DNA of 64,000 bases from Bacillus sp. EAC (GTDB lineage: Bacteria; Bacillota; Bacilli; Bacillales; Bacillaceae_G): NCBI RefSeq assembly GCF_002156875.1, contig NZ_NCSY01000011.1, forward strand, positions 41,149 through 105,148, written 5' to 3'. Each line of letters starts with the position of its first letter. Positions within the stretch are counted from its first letter, which is position 1. The translations under genes and the position numbers were made by a program. The notes below the pieces were generated by a model. The model saw nothing but the letters and a program-made list of their open reading frames with translations. It did not search any database and was not told the origin of the DNA. Positions 9,765 through 19,241 of the stretch are shown piece after piece.

Positions 9765-10942
9765 TTTGTAAACCACTCCTTAACAGCAAGTTGAGTATTT
9801 ATTAAACTGTTTTCAACAACTAATACTTCAATCTCACTGATTACTTCCTTTAACCAAGGACCACCTTTAAGATTAGACCAACTTAATAAATCATTTCCTG
9901 ATATACATAATTCCGATTTAGAATGAATTGGTAAGTTGGCGAATTGAACTTTTAATTGTTCTTCGATTTGGGTGTTAGAAGAAGAATAACCTAATATTGT
10001 TTGTAATCTTTCGTATTGAATGGCTTCTTTTAATCCAACTATGTATAAAGTTGAGTTACTCCAACTGATCGTTTCTTTTAGTAATAGTGCATGCAGCTTT
10101 AAAATTTGTTTAATCCGTTCATTCGACATCTTCCAATTTCGAAGGACTGATTCTGGATGTTCAATTTGCATTTTAAATAATATTAATGTCCAATATTCTT
10201 CAATCGTTTTTAATTTTTCAATCGGAAGTTCAATTACCTCATTGAAAAATGGGTGACAATCTTTAAAATTTGGCAGGTGATTAATTAATTCTGTTTGTAT
10301 TAATAAATTAAGAGCATCTTTAGGAGACTTACCTAGTAATAGCTTTTCAAATTCAACACTTATTCTTTCAATCGCAATCTTTTCGATTAAAGCATTATTT
10401 GACAGTATTGCTTCGAAAGTACACTCATCCATTCGAAATCCAAGTTGGCTTACAAAACGAATCCCTCTCATCATTCGAAGAGCGTCTTCATGAAATCTTT
10501 CTTTTGCATTACCAACCGATCGAATTAATCCATTAGCTATGTCTTTTCTACCATTAAACGGATCAATTAAATCATTATTTACTGTCATCGCAATTGCATT
10601 CATTGTAAAATCTCTTCTTTTTAAATCCTCTTCGATCGATTTAACATAAGTCACCTCTGAAGGTCTCCGAAAATCTTGATATGTCGATTCAGTTCTAAAA
10701 GTAGTAATTTCATATGATTGATTGTTTTCGATCACAAGTACAGTACCATGTTGGAGTCCTGTTGGTACTGTTTTAGGAAAAATTCGTATAACTTCTTCTG
10801 GCAGTGCAGAAGTTGCTATATCAATATCACCTATATCCCTCTTTAATAGTTTGTCTCTGACACAACCACCTACAAAATATGCCTCATGACCGTTTTGTAT
10901 TAATTTTGTAAGTATTGGTTTTGCTCTTTCAAATATCCCCAT
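9749..10942 (-). CDS. cca: CCA-adding tRNA nucleotidyltransferase
   Basis: Adds or repairs the 3' CCA of tRNA. The 397-residue class II enzyme shows the nucleotidyltransferase head YFVGGCVRDKLL and the metal-binding GDIDIATSA (DxD). It also has RRDFTMNAIAM, the domain-linking EDALRMMRGIRF and a helical C-terminal body. Length matches the bacillar single-protein CCA enzymes. Its ATG overlaps the bshA stop as TAATG, indicating translational coupling, and its 3' end overlaps birA. Confidence 0.96.
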   Translation of the reverse strand: MGIFERAKPILTKLIQNGHEAYFVGGCVRDKLLKRDIGDIDIATSALPEEVIRIFPKTVPTGLQHGTVLVIENNQSYEITTFRTESTYQDFRRPSEVTYVKSIEEDLKRRDFTMNAIAMTVNNDLIDPFNGRKDIANGLIRSVGNAKERFHEDALRMMRGIRFVSQLGFRMDECTFEAILSNNALIEKIAIERISVEFEKLLLGKSPKDALNLLIQTELINHLPNFKDCHPFFNEVIELPIEKLKTIEEYWTLILFKMQIEHPESVLRNWKMSNERIKQILKLHALLLKETISWSNSTLYIVGLKEAIQYERLQTILGYSSSNTQIEEQLKVQFANLPIHSKSELCISGNDLLSWSNLKGGPWLKEVISEIEVLVVENSLINTQLAVKEWFTNWLQR

Positions 10943-12075
10943 TATTCATTCATTCCTAATAACTCTTTATAGATTGCTAAATATTGTGAAACAATTTGAG
11001 TTGAATGAAATCTTTCATTAACAATTTCTATTGAGCGCTTTGAAATTTTTTGATAAAGTTTATCGTCTTTTAACAAATTAAGTGTGTAATATGAAATTTG
11101 TTCAATATCGCCTAATTCACATAAAAATCCGTTTTCTCCATGTTCAATCACTTCTGGAATACCACCTATTCTTGTTCCGATACAAGGAACGCCACAAGCC
11201 ATTGCTTCAAGAAGAACTAATCCAAAACTTTCTTTTGATGATAATAATAACTTTACATCACTAATTGCAAGTAATTCTTCAACATTCTCTTGTTTTCCAA
11301 GAAATAAAACATCTTTTTCAATTCCCAATTCTCTTACAAGTTTACATAAAACAGAAAGTTCAGGTCCATCACCGACTAGTAGTAATTTCGAAGGTACTTC
11401 TTGTCTTACTAAATTAAAGACGTTTACAACATCTTTCGTCCGCTTTACTTGACGGAAGTTTGAAATATGTATAATTACTCTCTCATGTTCCTTAATTCCA
11501 TATTCCGCTTTTAGTGATTGGCAATTACGCTTCTTATATACTCTTTCATCTATAAAGTTATAGACCGTTTGAATATCTTTATCAGGGTTTACTAATTCAA
11601 GTGTTTGACGAATTAAATCATTTGATACAGCTGTTACGGCATCAGACTTTTCAATTCCAAATTTAATTAATTCTGTTAAAGACGGATCATAGCCTAGAAC
11701 AGTTATATCCGTTCCATGTAATGTCGTTACAATTTTAATTTCGTGATTAATCATTTGTTTTGCTAAAAAAGCACAAACAGCATGTGGAATAGCATAATGC
11801 ACATGTAATATATCTAATTTTTCACGATTTGCAATTTCAGCCATTTTACTTGCTAAAGCCAAGTCATAAGGCGGATGTTGAAATACTGAATATTGATTTA
11901 CTTCAACCGCGTGATAATAAATATTTGGATTAACTTTATTTAAACGAAATGGCATACTTGATGAAATAAAATGAATTTCATGTCCAAGCTCTGCTAACAA
12001 CTTCCCTAGCTCAGTAGCAATCACTCCAGAACCACCAACTGTAGGATAACATGTAATCCCAATTTTCAACTTCAT
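10942..12075 (-). CDS. bshA: N-acetyl-alpha-D-glucosaminyl L-malate synthase (bacillithiol step 1)
   Basis: GT4-family glycosyltransferase joining UDP-GlcNAc and L-malate, the first step of bacillithiol synthesis. The 377-residue GT-B protein has [19 protein letters not shown] at the N-terminus, HGTDITVLG in the middle and [19 protein letters not shown] (the GT4 EX7E region) in the C-terminal domain. SD AGGAGAG precedes the ATG. It is followed by cca with a one-base overlap and lies 38 bp after bshB1, its pathway partner. Confidence 0.95.
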   Translation of the reverse strand: MKLKIGITCYPTVGGSGVIATELGKLLAELGHEIHFISSSMPFRLNKVNPNIYYHAVEVNQYSVFQHPPYDLALASKMAEIANREKLDILHVHYAIPHAVCAFLAKQMINHEIKIVTTLHGTDITVLGYDPSLTELIKFGIEKSDAVTAVSNDLIRQTLELVNPDKDIQTVYNFIDERVYKKRNCQSLKAEYGIKEHERVIIHISNFRQVKRTKDVVNVFNLVRQEVPSKLLLVGDGPELSVLCKLVRELGIEKDVLFLGKQENVEELLAISDVKLLLSSKESFGLVLLEAMACGVPCIGTRIGGIPEVIEHGENGFLCELGDIEQISYYTLNLLKDDKLYQKISKRSIEIVNERFHSTQIVSQYLAIYKELLGMNE

Positions 12076-12113
12076 TTTATCTCTCCTAATTGTCTACTCT
12101 TTATAAACTAAAC

Positions 12114-12815
12114 TTAGAAAAGCCAATCTGCATTTAGAAGTAGTGGTTTCTTACTCATAAATCCTTCACCGTAAGATATGCCAACTTCCTTACCGATCAT
12201 CTTTTCTCTCGCAATGACACTTTCTACATAATCATTCGTTAATGGTGTACTAACACCCGTTTCTCCTGGTGTAAATTGACTTTCATATGCTTCAAGTGCT
12301 TCTTTTTTTAACTGAATTGTTTCCGATATATTTACAATAAAGTTCGGTCGATGAAATCCGTTTATCATGTATTGAAATACATGGTTAACTTTATGAGCTT
12401 CGTGGCTAGTATTTACATTTAATTTCCGAATGCCTGATGAGAAGACAGCTTCTTCAATTATTTTTGTACAATTTCCGTGATCAGGATGACGATCGAACTC
12501 GTAAGGAGAAAATACAATACTTGGCTTCGTCATTCTAATTAAACTAACAACTTGCTTAATGGAATCTTCACTTAAGTATAGCCCTCTATCCGAAAATGAT
12601 AAATTAAAACGTTTTGATACTCCTAGTATCTTATCTGCAGCTTCCGCTTCTTTTCTTCGAGTTGATGTATCTCCATTTGATGAAAGCTCTGCTTCTGTCA
12701 AATCACAAATAGCTACTTTGTATCCTAATTTAGTAAATTTAGCTATTGTCCCTGCCATACCAATTTCAACATCATCTGGGTGGGCACCAAACGCTAATAC
12801 ATCAAAATATTCCAC
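12114..12815 (-). CDS. bshB1: Bacillithiol deacetylase BshB1
   Basis: Zinc-dependent LmbE/PIG-L-family enzyme that deacetylates GlcNAc-malate, the second step of bacillithiol synthesis. The zinc motif GAHPDDVEIG sits near the N-terminus and FDRHPDHGNC supplies the third ligand region. The longest frame starts at GTG 12824, inside the SD. The GTG at 12815, spaced correctly from AAGGTGA, gives 233 residues and fits the family start (MEYFDVLAFGAHPDD). It lies between mgsA and bshA in the conserved dapB-mgsA-bshB1-bshA-cca-birA cluster. Confidence 0.93.
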   Translation of the reverse strand: MEYFDVLAFGAHPDDVEIGMAGTIAKFTKLGYKVAICDLTEAELSSNGDTSTRRKEAEAADKILGVSKRFNLSFSDRGLYLSEDSIKQVVSLIRMTKPSIVFSPYEFDRHPDHGNCTKIIEEAVFSSGIRKLNVNTSHEAHKVNHVFQYMINGFHRPNFIVNISETIQLKKEALEAYESQFTPGETGVSTPLTNDYVESVIAREKMIGKEVGISYGEGFMSKKPLLLNADWLF

Positions 12816-12836
12816 ACGATTCACTCACCTTCATAC

Positions 12837-13202
12837 TTACTCATTAAACAATTTTACGATAGCCTTTGCAGTTTGACTATTTGTTGCTACAGGTATATGG
12901 TAGACATCACATAATCTCAATAAAGCATTCACATCTGGTTCATGTGGCTGTGAAGTTAATGGATCTCTAAAAAAGAAAATCGCATCCATTTCACCTTTTG
13001 CAACAAGTGCACCAATTTGTTGGTCGCCACCAAGTGGTCCTGACTGAAAACATTTTACCTTTAAAGCCGTGTTTTCCATAACACGTGTTCCAGTTGTTCC
13101 AGTTGAAAATAGTTCATGTTTTTGAAAAAACTTTTCATTTTCTTGCACAAAAATTACTAAGGCATCTTTTCTTTCATCATGAGCTATTAAAGCGATCTTC
13201 AC
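12837..13202 (-). CDS. mgsA: Methylglyoxal synthase
   Basis: Converts dihydroxyacetone phosphate to methylglyoxal and phosphate, a glycolytic bypass. The phosphate-binding motif GTTGTR and the catalytic stretch [17 protein letters not shown] are intact, as is [20 protein letters not shown]. The GTG at 13202 has GAGGTG six bases upstream and gives [13 protein letters not shown], so it is preferred to the GTG at 13211. The protein (121 residues) is a little shorter at its C-terminus than B. subtilis MgsA (about 137 as recalled), ending [10 protein letters not shown]. It sits between dapB and bshB1. Confidence 0.94.
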   Translation of the reverse strand: MKIALIAHDERKDALVIFVQENEKFFQKHELFSTGTTGTRVMENTALKVKCFQSGPLGGDQQIGALVAKGEMDAIFFFRDPLTSQPHEPDVNALLRLCDVYHIPVATNSQTAKAIVKLFNE

Positions 13203-13212
13203 CCTTAGCACC

Positions 13213-14016
13213 TCAATCCATAATATTTTCTAAGCCATATACAAGTTCAGAAAGTTTCATTACCTCTTCAATTGATACTTTAACACCAGACATAAATGAC
13301 GCTCTGTTCATTGAGTCATGTCTAATCGTTAGCAATTGGCCATCTCCACCGAATAAAACCTGTTGATGAGCTACCAATCCAGGTAATCTAACACTATGAA
13401 CCCTCATACCGTTCATATCTGCTCCTCTTGCTCCATCTTCAGTCTCAACTTCATTTGGATGACCTTGATTTTTATATTCTCGAGCCTCCCCAATCATTTG
13501 TACAGTCTTCAATGCTGTACCTGAAGGAGCGTCTAATTTTTGATCATGATGTAATTCGATAATTTCTATGTCTTTAAAATACTTTGCAGCCATAGCAGAA
13601 AACTTCATCATTAAGATTGCACCTATAGCGAAATTTGGTGCAATAATACAGCCAAGTCCATTTTGAAGAGCTAATTCCTTCAGTTCTGCTAGTTCTTCAT
13701 TTGTAAATCCTGTAGTGCCTATTACAGGGCGAATACCATTTTTCAATGATAAAAATGCATGCTTTTTCCCTATTTCAGGAGTAGTTAAATCAACTAACAC
13801 ATCAAAGTTTTCATTTTCGATACACTCTTCTAGCGTTTCGTATACAGGTGCATCTCCTTTAAACTGTGGGTAAAATTGATTCACCGAGCCTCCACCAAAT
13901 TTATAATCTATTGCAGCAACTAATTGAAAATGTTCTGTTCTTTCAATAAGCTGTAATGCTTCTGTACCCATTTTCCCTCTTGGTCCTGCTAAAACAACAC
14001 GAATCATTTTCTCCAT
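13213..14016 (-). CDS. dapB: 4-hydroxy-tetrahydrodipicolinate reductase
   Basis: NAD(P)H-dependent step of the lysine/diaminopimelate pathway, needed for peptidoglycan and for spore dipicolinate. The 267-residue protein shows the nucleotide-binding [25 protein letters not shown], the catalytic [14 protein letters not shown] (His-His and Lys) and [14 protein letters not shown]. The start at 14016 follows AAGGAAG, and total length equals that of B. subtilis DapB. It is one base from ypjD and ten bases from mgsA, so one transcript is likely. Confidence 0.96.
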   Translation of the reverse strand: MEKMIRVVLAGPRGKMGTEALQLIERTEHFQLVAAIDYKFGGGSVNQFYPQFKGDAPVYETLEECIENENFDVLVDLTTPEIGKKHAFLSLKNGIRPVIGTTGFTNEELAELKELALQNGLGCIIAPNFAIGAILMMKFSAMAAKYFKDIEIIELHHDQKLDAPSGTALKTVQMIGEAREYKNQGHPNEVETEDGARGADMNGMRVHSVRLPGLVAHQQVLFGGDGQLLTIRHDSMNRASFMSGVKVSIEEVMKLSELVYGLENIMD

Positions 14017-14017
14017 C

Positions 14018-14347
14018 TCAAACTTCCTTCCTTGTCCAGCGATCTTTATCTCTTGTATTAAATTTCTTCATAACCATATCATGTGCCTGTGCTAAATCGA
14101 TATTTAAACTATTTGCTAAACAAATCATAACGAATAATACATCACCAAGTTCTTCTTCAATTAATTTTTCTTCTTCAGTATTTTTCTTTGGTTTCTCACC
14201 ATATGTATGATTTATTTCTCTAGCTAATTCGCCCATCTCTTCAGTTAACCTAGCCATCATTGCTAAAGGACTAAAGTACCCTTCTTTAAATTGCCCAATA
14301 TATTTATCTACTTCATTTTGCATTTCTTTCATCGTTTTTTCGTGCAT
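14018..14347 (-). CDS. ypjD: MazG-like nucleotide pyrophosphohydrolase (YpjD)
   Basis: Small all-alpha protein of 109 residues with the MazG metal-binding pattern: [12 protein letters not shown] followed by [21 protein letters not shown], giving the ExxE...ExxD ligands. Family members hydrolyse nucleoside triphosphates, probably as house-cleaning enzymes; the exact substrate is unknown. It heads the ypjD-dapB-mgsA-bshB1-bshA-cca-birA run, and its stop is one base from the dapB start. SD GAGGAG is about 11 bases from the ATG, slightly long. Confidence 0.9.
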   Translation of the reverse strand: MHEKTMKEMQNEVDKYIGQFKEGYFSPLAMMARLTEEMGELAREINHTYGEKPKKNTEEEKLIEEELGDVLFVMICLANSLNIDLAQAHDMVMKKFNTRDKDRWTRKEV

Positions 14348-14484
14348 ACTAATATCAACTCCTCAAATAAATCTTATCGAAATGACCACTTTTTGACAAA
14401 TTATATATTATTTTACTTGAAAAAAATACAAGATAAGATAAAAATAAGAGTTTAAGGTGATTTTAAATAGTATGGAGGAAGTAT

Positions 14485-15357
14485 ATGATTTTCAACTTGA
14501 AGTTACGTAATATCTTTTTTATCATTTTAGGTTCTGCAATTTTTTCTTTTGGAATTATGACAATTAATATTCCTAACAATTTGGCTGAAGGTGGATTTAC
14601 AGGTATAAACTTAATTCTCTTAGCTGAATTAAATATCCCTGTATGGATTTCTAACCTAGCATTAAACATTCCATTATTTTTTGTTGGATGGAGATTACTC
14701 GGAACAGTAACTATGCTATATACAATCATTGGAACAGTTGCCGTTTCATTTTTCTTAAAATTATTTGAAAAATTCACGTTCACTATAGATGTACATGGTG
14801 ATTTAATGTTAGCTTCACTATTTGCCGGTGTATTTATAGGAGTTGGCTTAGGAATTATTTTCAGATTTGGTGGAACGACAGGTGGTGTAGATATCATTGC
14901 TCGATTAGCCTATAAATACAAAGGTATTAATATGGGTAAAACAATGTTCATCTTTGACTTTGTTGTCATTACGCTATCTTTATTGACTTATTTAAAAGCT
15001 TACGAGGCAATGTATACATTGGTTGCTGTGTTCGTTGGCGCTAGAATTATTGACTTTATGCAAGAGGGTGCATACGCTGCCCGCGGAGCAAATATCATTT
15101 CCGATAAAAATGAATTAATTGCTGCTCGTATTATGAAGGAAATGGAACGTGGCGCAACCTATCTTAAAGGAACAGGTACTTTTACTGGCGAGAGCAAAGA
15201 TGTCTTATTCTGTGTAGTACCAAAAAATGAATTAGTTCATTTAAAGAATATCATTCAGGATATCGATCCACATGCTTTTGTTGCAGTAACTGAAGTACAT
15301 GATGTGTTAGGAGAAGGCTTTACTTTAGACGAAAACAAAGTGCCATTACATCCTTAA
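14485..15357 (+). CDS. ypjC: YitT family membrane protein (YpjC)
   Basis: Integral membrane protein of 290 residues with about five to six hydrophobic segments in the first 190 residues, including repeats such as GGFTGINLILLAELNIPVW and FRFGGTTGGVDIIARL. A soluble C-terminal DUF2179 domain follows (FCVVPKNELVHLKNIIQDIDPHAFVAVTEVHDVLGEGF). This is the YitT family; the function is unknown, possibly transport. SD GGAGG precedes the start. It is one of only three plus-strand genes here and diverges from ypjD. It ends at a terminator shared with the convergent peptidase gene. Confidence 0.9.
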   Translation: MIFNLKLRNIFFIILGSAIFSFGIMTINIPNNLAEGGFTGINLILLAELNIPVWISNLALNIPLFFVGWRLLGTVTMLYTIIGTVAVSFFLKLFEKFTFTIDVHGDLMLASLFAGVFIGVGLGIIFRFGGTTGGVDIIARLAYKYKGINMGKTMFIFDFVVITLSLLTYLKAYEAMYTLVAVFVGARIIDFMQEGAYAARGANIISDKNELIAARIMKEMERGATYLKGTGTFTGESKDVLFCVVPKNELVHLKNIIQDIDPHAFVAVTEVHDVLGEGFTLDENKVPLHP

Positions 15358-15358
15358 A

Positions 15359-15410
15359 GCAAAATAAAAAGCGGTTCTAGGCCAATGCCCAGTATCGCTT
15401 TTTATTTTGC
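15359..15410. terminator. Bidirectional terminator between ypjC and the yugP-like gene
   Basis: Perfect 15-base arms GCAAAATAAAAAGCG (15359-15373) and CGCTTTTTATTTTGC (15396-15410). A- and T-rich ends lie on both sides, between two convergent genes. It should stop transcription in both directions. Confidence 0.9.
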
Positions 15411-15416
15411 TATTTT

Positions 15417-16094
15417 TTAATCATCGTTTTGCATACCAGTATAAATTAATACTAATCGTAATAATTCAGCAACTGCAACTGCAGCAGCAGCTACATATGT
15501 TAAAGCTGCAGCATTTAATACACGCTTTGCATAAACATGCTCATTTGAATTAATGATTCCATTCGTTGTGATTTGTTTAAGCGCACGACTAGAGGCATTA
15601 AATTCAACTGGAAGTGTAATAATTTGAAATAATACACCAATCGCTAATAAAAGTATTCCTAATAACAATGCTCCTGTTAAGCCAGAAAAAATCCCAATTA
15701 GGATGAAAATCCATGAAAAATTAGAACTGAAATTTGCAACTGGTACTAACGAATGACGAAATCTTAAGAAACTATAATCATTTGCATCTTGGATTGCGTG
15801 CCCTACTTCATGAGCAGCAACCGCTGTACCCGCTACTGAATATCCGTGATAGTTTTCAGATGATAAACGAACAACTTTTGCTCGAGGATCATAATGATCT
15901 GATAAGTATCCTCTTGTTTCTTCTACTCCAACATTAAATAAACCATTATCATTTAATATCTTTCTCGCAACTTCTGCACCTGTTAAACCAGATGTAGAGC
16001 TAACTTTTGAATACTTCTTAAATGTTGACTTCACTTTAAATTGTGCATATAGAGGTACAATCAACAAAATTAAAAAGTAAATTAGATAACCCAT
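15417..16094 (-). CDS. YugP-like zinc metallopeptidase (membrane)
   Basis: Member of the Zn_peptidase_2 family. The HExxH zinc site is in VAAHEVGHAIQD, followed by hydrophobic segments (FSWIFILIGIFSGLTGALLLGILLLAIGVLF and a last one near the C-terminus). The N-terminus is a membrane segment (MGYLIYFLILLIVPLYAQ). The longest frame starts at 16115, but GGAGG lies seven bases before the ATG at 16094, giving 225 residues, the length of B. subtilis YugP. In B. subtilis yugP is elsewhere on the chromosome, so its place between ypjC and ypjB is a local insertion relative to that genome. The substrate is unknown. Confidence 0.88.
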   Translation of the reverse strand: MGYLIYFLILLIVPLYAQFKVKSTFKKYSKVSSTSGLTGAEVARKILNDNGLFNVGVEETRGYLSDHYDPRAKVVRLSSENYHGYSVAGTAVAAHEVGHAIQDANDYSFLRFRHSLVPVANFSSNFSWIFILIGIFSGLTGALLLGILLLAIGVLFQIITLPVEFNASSRALKQITTNGIINSNEHVYAKRVLNAAALTYVAAAAVAVAELLRLVLIYTGMQNDD

Positions 16095-16152
16095 TAATAT
16101 TCCTCCAAAGAGCATTATTTTACAATATTGTATAGATTATTAGAGAATTTTG

Positions 16153-16935
16153 TCAATCATTATGCTCTCGTCTTTTTTTATTCTTACTTCGATCACCTTT
16201 ATATTTTCTCCAACCAACATAACTTAATGTACCGACTATGATCCCACCAGTTGTAAATATCGTCCAAAAAGAAGTAGGTGGAAAAATCGAATTTCCTTGT
16301 TCAAAAATAAATGATAACTCGGCTTTCGTCTCATCTAATTTTTGTTTAAAAGCTGGCAATTCTTCTTTATTAATTCGATATTCATCCAAAAATGTTACTA
16401 ATGAATTTATCTTCTTCACTTCATCATATGGCAGGTCAACGAGTAAACTTGGGTAAACTATTTCAAACTGATGTAAGAATTGATTTAACTGAATTTCATA
16501 TGCTTCTGAATTCCCTCTTTTATAGGCTGCGTCCATATTATGTAAAGGCGTCATGACAGATTGTTTCATTTCCTTCCACATCGGCTGTAGTGATGTTTCC
16601 CTTGCATCAACCATCAATCTAACTCCAAGTACATCTGCAACTTTTTCCTGCGGATCACTCGCATCATTCTTTAAGGAGAGGAGAGCATTTTGAAAAGTAA
16701 CAGAGATTGTTTCCAAATCTTTAGGAGTAAAATCCTTATTCTTTTTAACATCCCCCATATAATTTGTTTCAAATTGTTCTAAAAGATTTGCGCCATGAAT
16801 ATAATCACCTTCTTGTACTAAAGATAATGATTTTTCAATTAAAGAAGTTTCTTGATCTATTTTTGCGAAACCTTTTAGGTTATTAAATGAAAAGAAAATA
16901 AAAAAAACGCTTATCCCAACTATTAATTTTCTCAT
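16153..16935 (-). CDS. ypjB: Sporulation protein YpjB
   Basis: The 260-residue protein has an N-terminal signal peptide or anchor (about residues 3-24), a helical extracytoplasmic domain, and one C-terminal membrane segment (SFWTIFTTGGIIVGTLSYVGW) followed by a basic tail. This matches the YpjB family, which is linked to sporulation; the biochemical role is unknown. SD AGGGAGGG precedes the ATG. It lies between ypjA and the YugP-like gene. Confidence 0.85.
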   Translation of the reverse strand: MRKLIVGISVFFIFFSFNNLKGFAKIDQETSLIEKSLSLVQEGDYIHGANLLEQFETNYMGDVKKNKDFTPKDLETISVTFQNALLSLKNDASDPQEKVADVLGVRLMVDARETSLQPMWKEMKQSVMTPLHNMDAAYKRGNSEAYEIQLNQFLHQFEIVYPSLLVDLPYDEVKKINSLVTFLDEYRINKEELPAFKQKLDETKAELSFIFEQGNSIFPPTSFWTIFTTGGIIVGTLSYVGWRKYKGDRSKNKKRREHND

Positions 16936-16999
16936 CTAATCCCTCCCTCATAACTACTAATAATTATGAGAGCGAGGACAAGAATAGAACCCCAATAGT

Positions 17000-17572
17000 T
17001 CAGGCTCTTTTCTTAAAAATTAATTGGTAATAAGCAATTAATATAACAAATATAGACAACCAAAAAGTTACGAATGCGATCCAGTTTTGATAGTCAACTA
17101 ACATATAATATTGAGGCATTGTTCCGAATACATAATCGAAAATAAGATCCTGCAAAATCCAAATACTAGCTACAACTAAGTGCCATTTTTTCACTTTGAA
17201 AACTGGTGCATACAAGATTGCTTGTAAAGCCATTCCTGCGTGTGAAAAAATTAACATATAAGCAATCGTATCAAGACCTCTAGCTAAATATAATACCATA
17301 GCATTCATCAAAACTGCCCAGATGCCATATTTTACTAAGCTGACATATGCTAAAGCCTCAATCAGACCACTGCGCTTATTAAGTAACCATAAAATTAATA
17401 CAAAACAAAAAAACAAAGAAGCCGTTGGACTATCTGGAACAAAAATCCTTAGCCAACCTGGGGTATCTTTTAATTGAATTCCATACCAATAATACCCATA
17501 AAAAGTCCCTAAAATATTAATAATTAGTAAAGCCATTAAACTTGAACGTAACCTGATCAAACTGTATAGCAT
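17000..17572 (-). CDS. ypjA: YpjA, DUF1405 membrane protein
   Basis: Polytopic membrane protein of 190 residues with about six hydrophobic segments and the conserved FVPDSPTASLFFCFVLILWL and LIFSHAGMALQAILY stretches of DUF1405. Function is unknown. It is placed between qcrC and ypjB as in B. subtilis. The SD upstream of 17572 is weak (GGAG about 13 bases away), so the exact start is uncertain. Confidence 0.85.
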   Translation of the reverse strand: MLYSLIRLRSSLMALLIINILGTFYGYYWYGIQLKDTPGWLRIFVPDSPTASLFFCFVLILWLLNKRSGLIEALAYVSLVKYGIWAVLMNAMVLYLARGLDTIAYMLIFSHAGMALQAILYAPVFKVKKWHLVVASIWILQDLIFDYVFGTMPQYYMLVDYQNWIAFVTFWLSIFVILIAYYQLIFKKRA

Positions 17573-17694
17573 AATCGATTATACACTCCATTTTCAATTT
17601 CTTTCATCCGAACTTATTTATAACACAAAGTTCACAATTAGTATGTAAACATCCATTTTTCCCATGTTAGTATTTCAATATAAGTTGATATTAA

Positions 17695-17721
17695 AAAAAG
17701 AGTCGAAAGATCGACTCTCTT
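17695..17721 (-). terminator. Intrinsic terminator of qcrABC
   Basis: Perfect seven-base arms GAGTCGA / TCGACTC with a four-base loop and a T run on the minus strand, five bases after the qcrC stop. Confidence 0.88.
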
Positions 17722-17725
17722 TTAA

Positions 17726-18502
17726 TTATTCTGTTTTACCTGCTTTTGAAACGAATTCAGCTAAGACTTTAAGTTCTGCATCTGTACCTTTAAATACGCC
17801 AGCTGGCATAGCTTTACGTCCGTTTCTTGCGATATGTGCAATTTCCTCAGGTTTTAAACCGTTGTTTTGAAGACTTGGAGCTGCTGCGCCACCTTCAAGG
17901 TTATCACCATGACAAGATACACATGTATTTTTTTGTAATAATTTGTATGCTGGATCCTCTTTATTTAACTCAACAAAGGCACGGATTTTTCCTTGCTCTT
18001 TTGTTTTTTTCCAATCATGGTGAGCAGCTGCTTCCCATGTTAAATAAATTACACCAGCAAGTCCTAATAGCATAAAACCAGTAGGTACGATTCGTTTGAT
18101 TGGTCTTCTTTCAGCACTAGTATCTAGGAATGGCGCTAATAATAAACCACCAAACGCTAAACCTGGAATGACGAAAGCACCGATTACGTTATAGTCACCT
18201 GAAGCATAGCTATACTTTAAGAATTGATATAAGAACAAGAAATACCAGTCTGGTAGTGGTGTATAACCAGTATCAGTTGGATCTGCAATCCTCTCTAATG
18301 GAGAAGGATGTACAATTGTTAAGGTTAAATAGCCAATTAAGAAAACTGCTCCAACCATCCACTCTTTTAATAAAAAGTTTGGCCAGAATGCTTCTGTTTT
18401 CCCTGGATATTCAGAATAATCTTTTGGAATATTTGGTTTACGTCCTGCAACAGCAGGTACGCGTGAGTCACCGACAAACTTCATTCCTTTACCGCGATGC
18501 AT
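17726..18502 (-). CDS. qcrC: Menaquinol:cytochrome c reductase, cytochrome b/c subunit
   Basis: Fusion typical of Bacillus bc complexes. The N-terminal part corresponds to subunit IV of cytochrome b6f-type complexes, with three membrane segments (about residues 45-170, including PLPDWYFLFLYQFLKY). The C-terminal c-type cytochrome domain has the haem motif NTCVSCHGDN and an axial Met region RKAMPAGVF. It passes electrons from menaquinol to cytochrome c in the cytoplasmic membrane. At 258 residues it has normal length. SD GGAGGGAG precedes the ATG. Last gene of qcrABC. Confidence 0.96.
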   Translation of the reverse strand: MHRGKGMKFVGDSRVPAVAGRKPNIPKDYSEYPGKTEAFWPNFLLKEWMVGAVFLIGYLTLTIVHPSPLERIADPTDTGYTPLPDWYFLFLYQFLKYSYASGDYNVIGAFVIPGLAFGGLLLAPFLDTSAERRPIKRIVPTGFMLLGLAGVIYLTWEAAAHHDWKKTKEQGKIRAFVELNKEDPAYKLLQKNTCVSCHGDNLEGGAAAPSLQNNGLKPEEIAHIARNGRKAMPAGVFKGTDAELKVLAEFVSKAGKTE

Positions 18503-18564
18503 GTTCTCCCTCCTTTATTTCAACACACATTAGTCTACTGACTAAAGCCTCAATTAACTAAATC

Positions 18565-19239
18565 TTATAGTGGTCCTGAAATACCTTGCTTACGAATGAT
18601 TAAGAAATGCGCACCCATAAGAGCAAGTAAAGCACCAGGTAAGAAGAATACATGAATTGCGAAGAAACGAGTTAACGTTTGTGCACCAATGATTTCTGGA
18701 TTACCAGCAATTAATGTTTTTACTTGCTTACCAATAAATGGTGTTTGTTCAGCAATTTGCAGACCTACTTTTGTCGCAAATAATGCTTTCATATCCCAAG
18801 GTAATAAATATCCTGTAAAGCCTAATCCAAGCATTACGAAGAAAATTAAAACCCCTACAACCCAGTTAAGCTCACGAGGCTTTTTATATGCGCCTTGGAA
18901 GAATACACGTAAAGTATGTAAGAACATCATAACAATAACTAAACTTGCACCCCAGTGATGCATACCACGAACAATCTGTCCGTATGCAACGTTGTTTTGT
19001 AAGTAATAAACTGATTCCCAAGCATTTTTAATATCTGGAACATAATACATAGTTAAAAACATACCAGATAAAATTTGGATTACTGTAACGAAAAATGTTA
19101 ATCCACCAAAGCAATATACAAATGCTGAAAAATGGTGTGCTGGATTAACGTGCTCTGGTACTTCATGATCAGCGATATCTCTCCACAGAGGTGTAATTTC
19201 TAATCGCTCATCTACCCAGTCGTAAATTTTGTTCAACAC
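18565..19239 (-). CDS. qcrB: Menaquinol:cytochrome c reductase, cytochrome b subunit
   Basis: Cytochrome b6-type subunit, 224 residues, four membrane helices. Haem-ligating histidines are visible in VYCFGGL/HHFSAF and RGMHHWGASLVIVMMFLHTLRVF, with later His in FFAIHVFFLPG. PWDMKALFATKVG is the conserved loop. The start is GTG at 19239 with AGGAGG nine bases upstream. It lies two bases after qcrA, so translation is probably coupled. Confidence 0.96.
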   Translation of the reverse strand: MLNKIYDWVDERLEITPLWRDIADHEVPEHVNPAHHFSAFVYCFGGLTFFVTVIQILSGMFLTMYYVPDIKNAWESVYYLQNNVAYGQIVRGMHHWGASLVIVMMFLHTLRVFFQGAYKKPRELNWVVGVLIFFVMLGLGFTGYLLPWDMKALFATKVGLQIAEQTPFIGKQVKTLIAGNPEIIGAQTLTRFFAIHVFFLPGALLALMGAHFLIIRKQGISGPL

Positions 19240-19241
19240 GA

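Noticed and set aside
13956..14210. Plus-strand frame of 84 codons opposite ypjD/dapB
   Set aside because: Shadow of two clearly functional genes; no SD and low-complexity Ser/Phe-rich translation.
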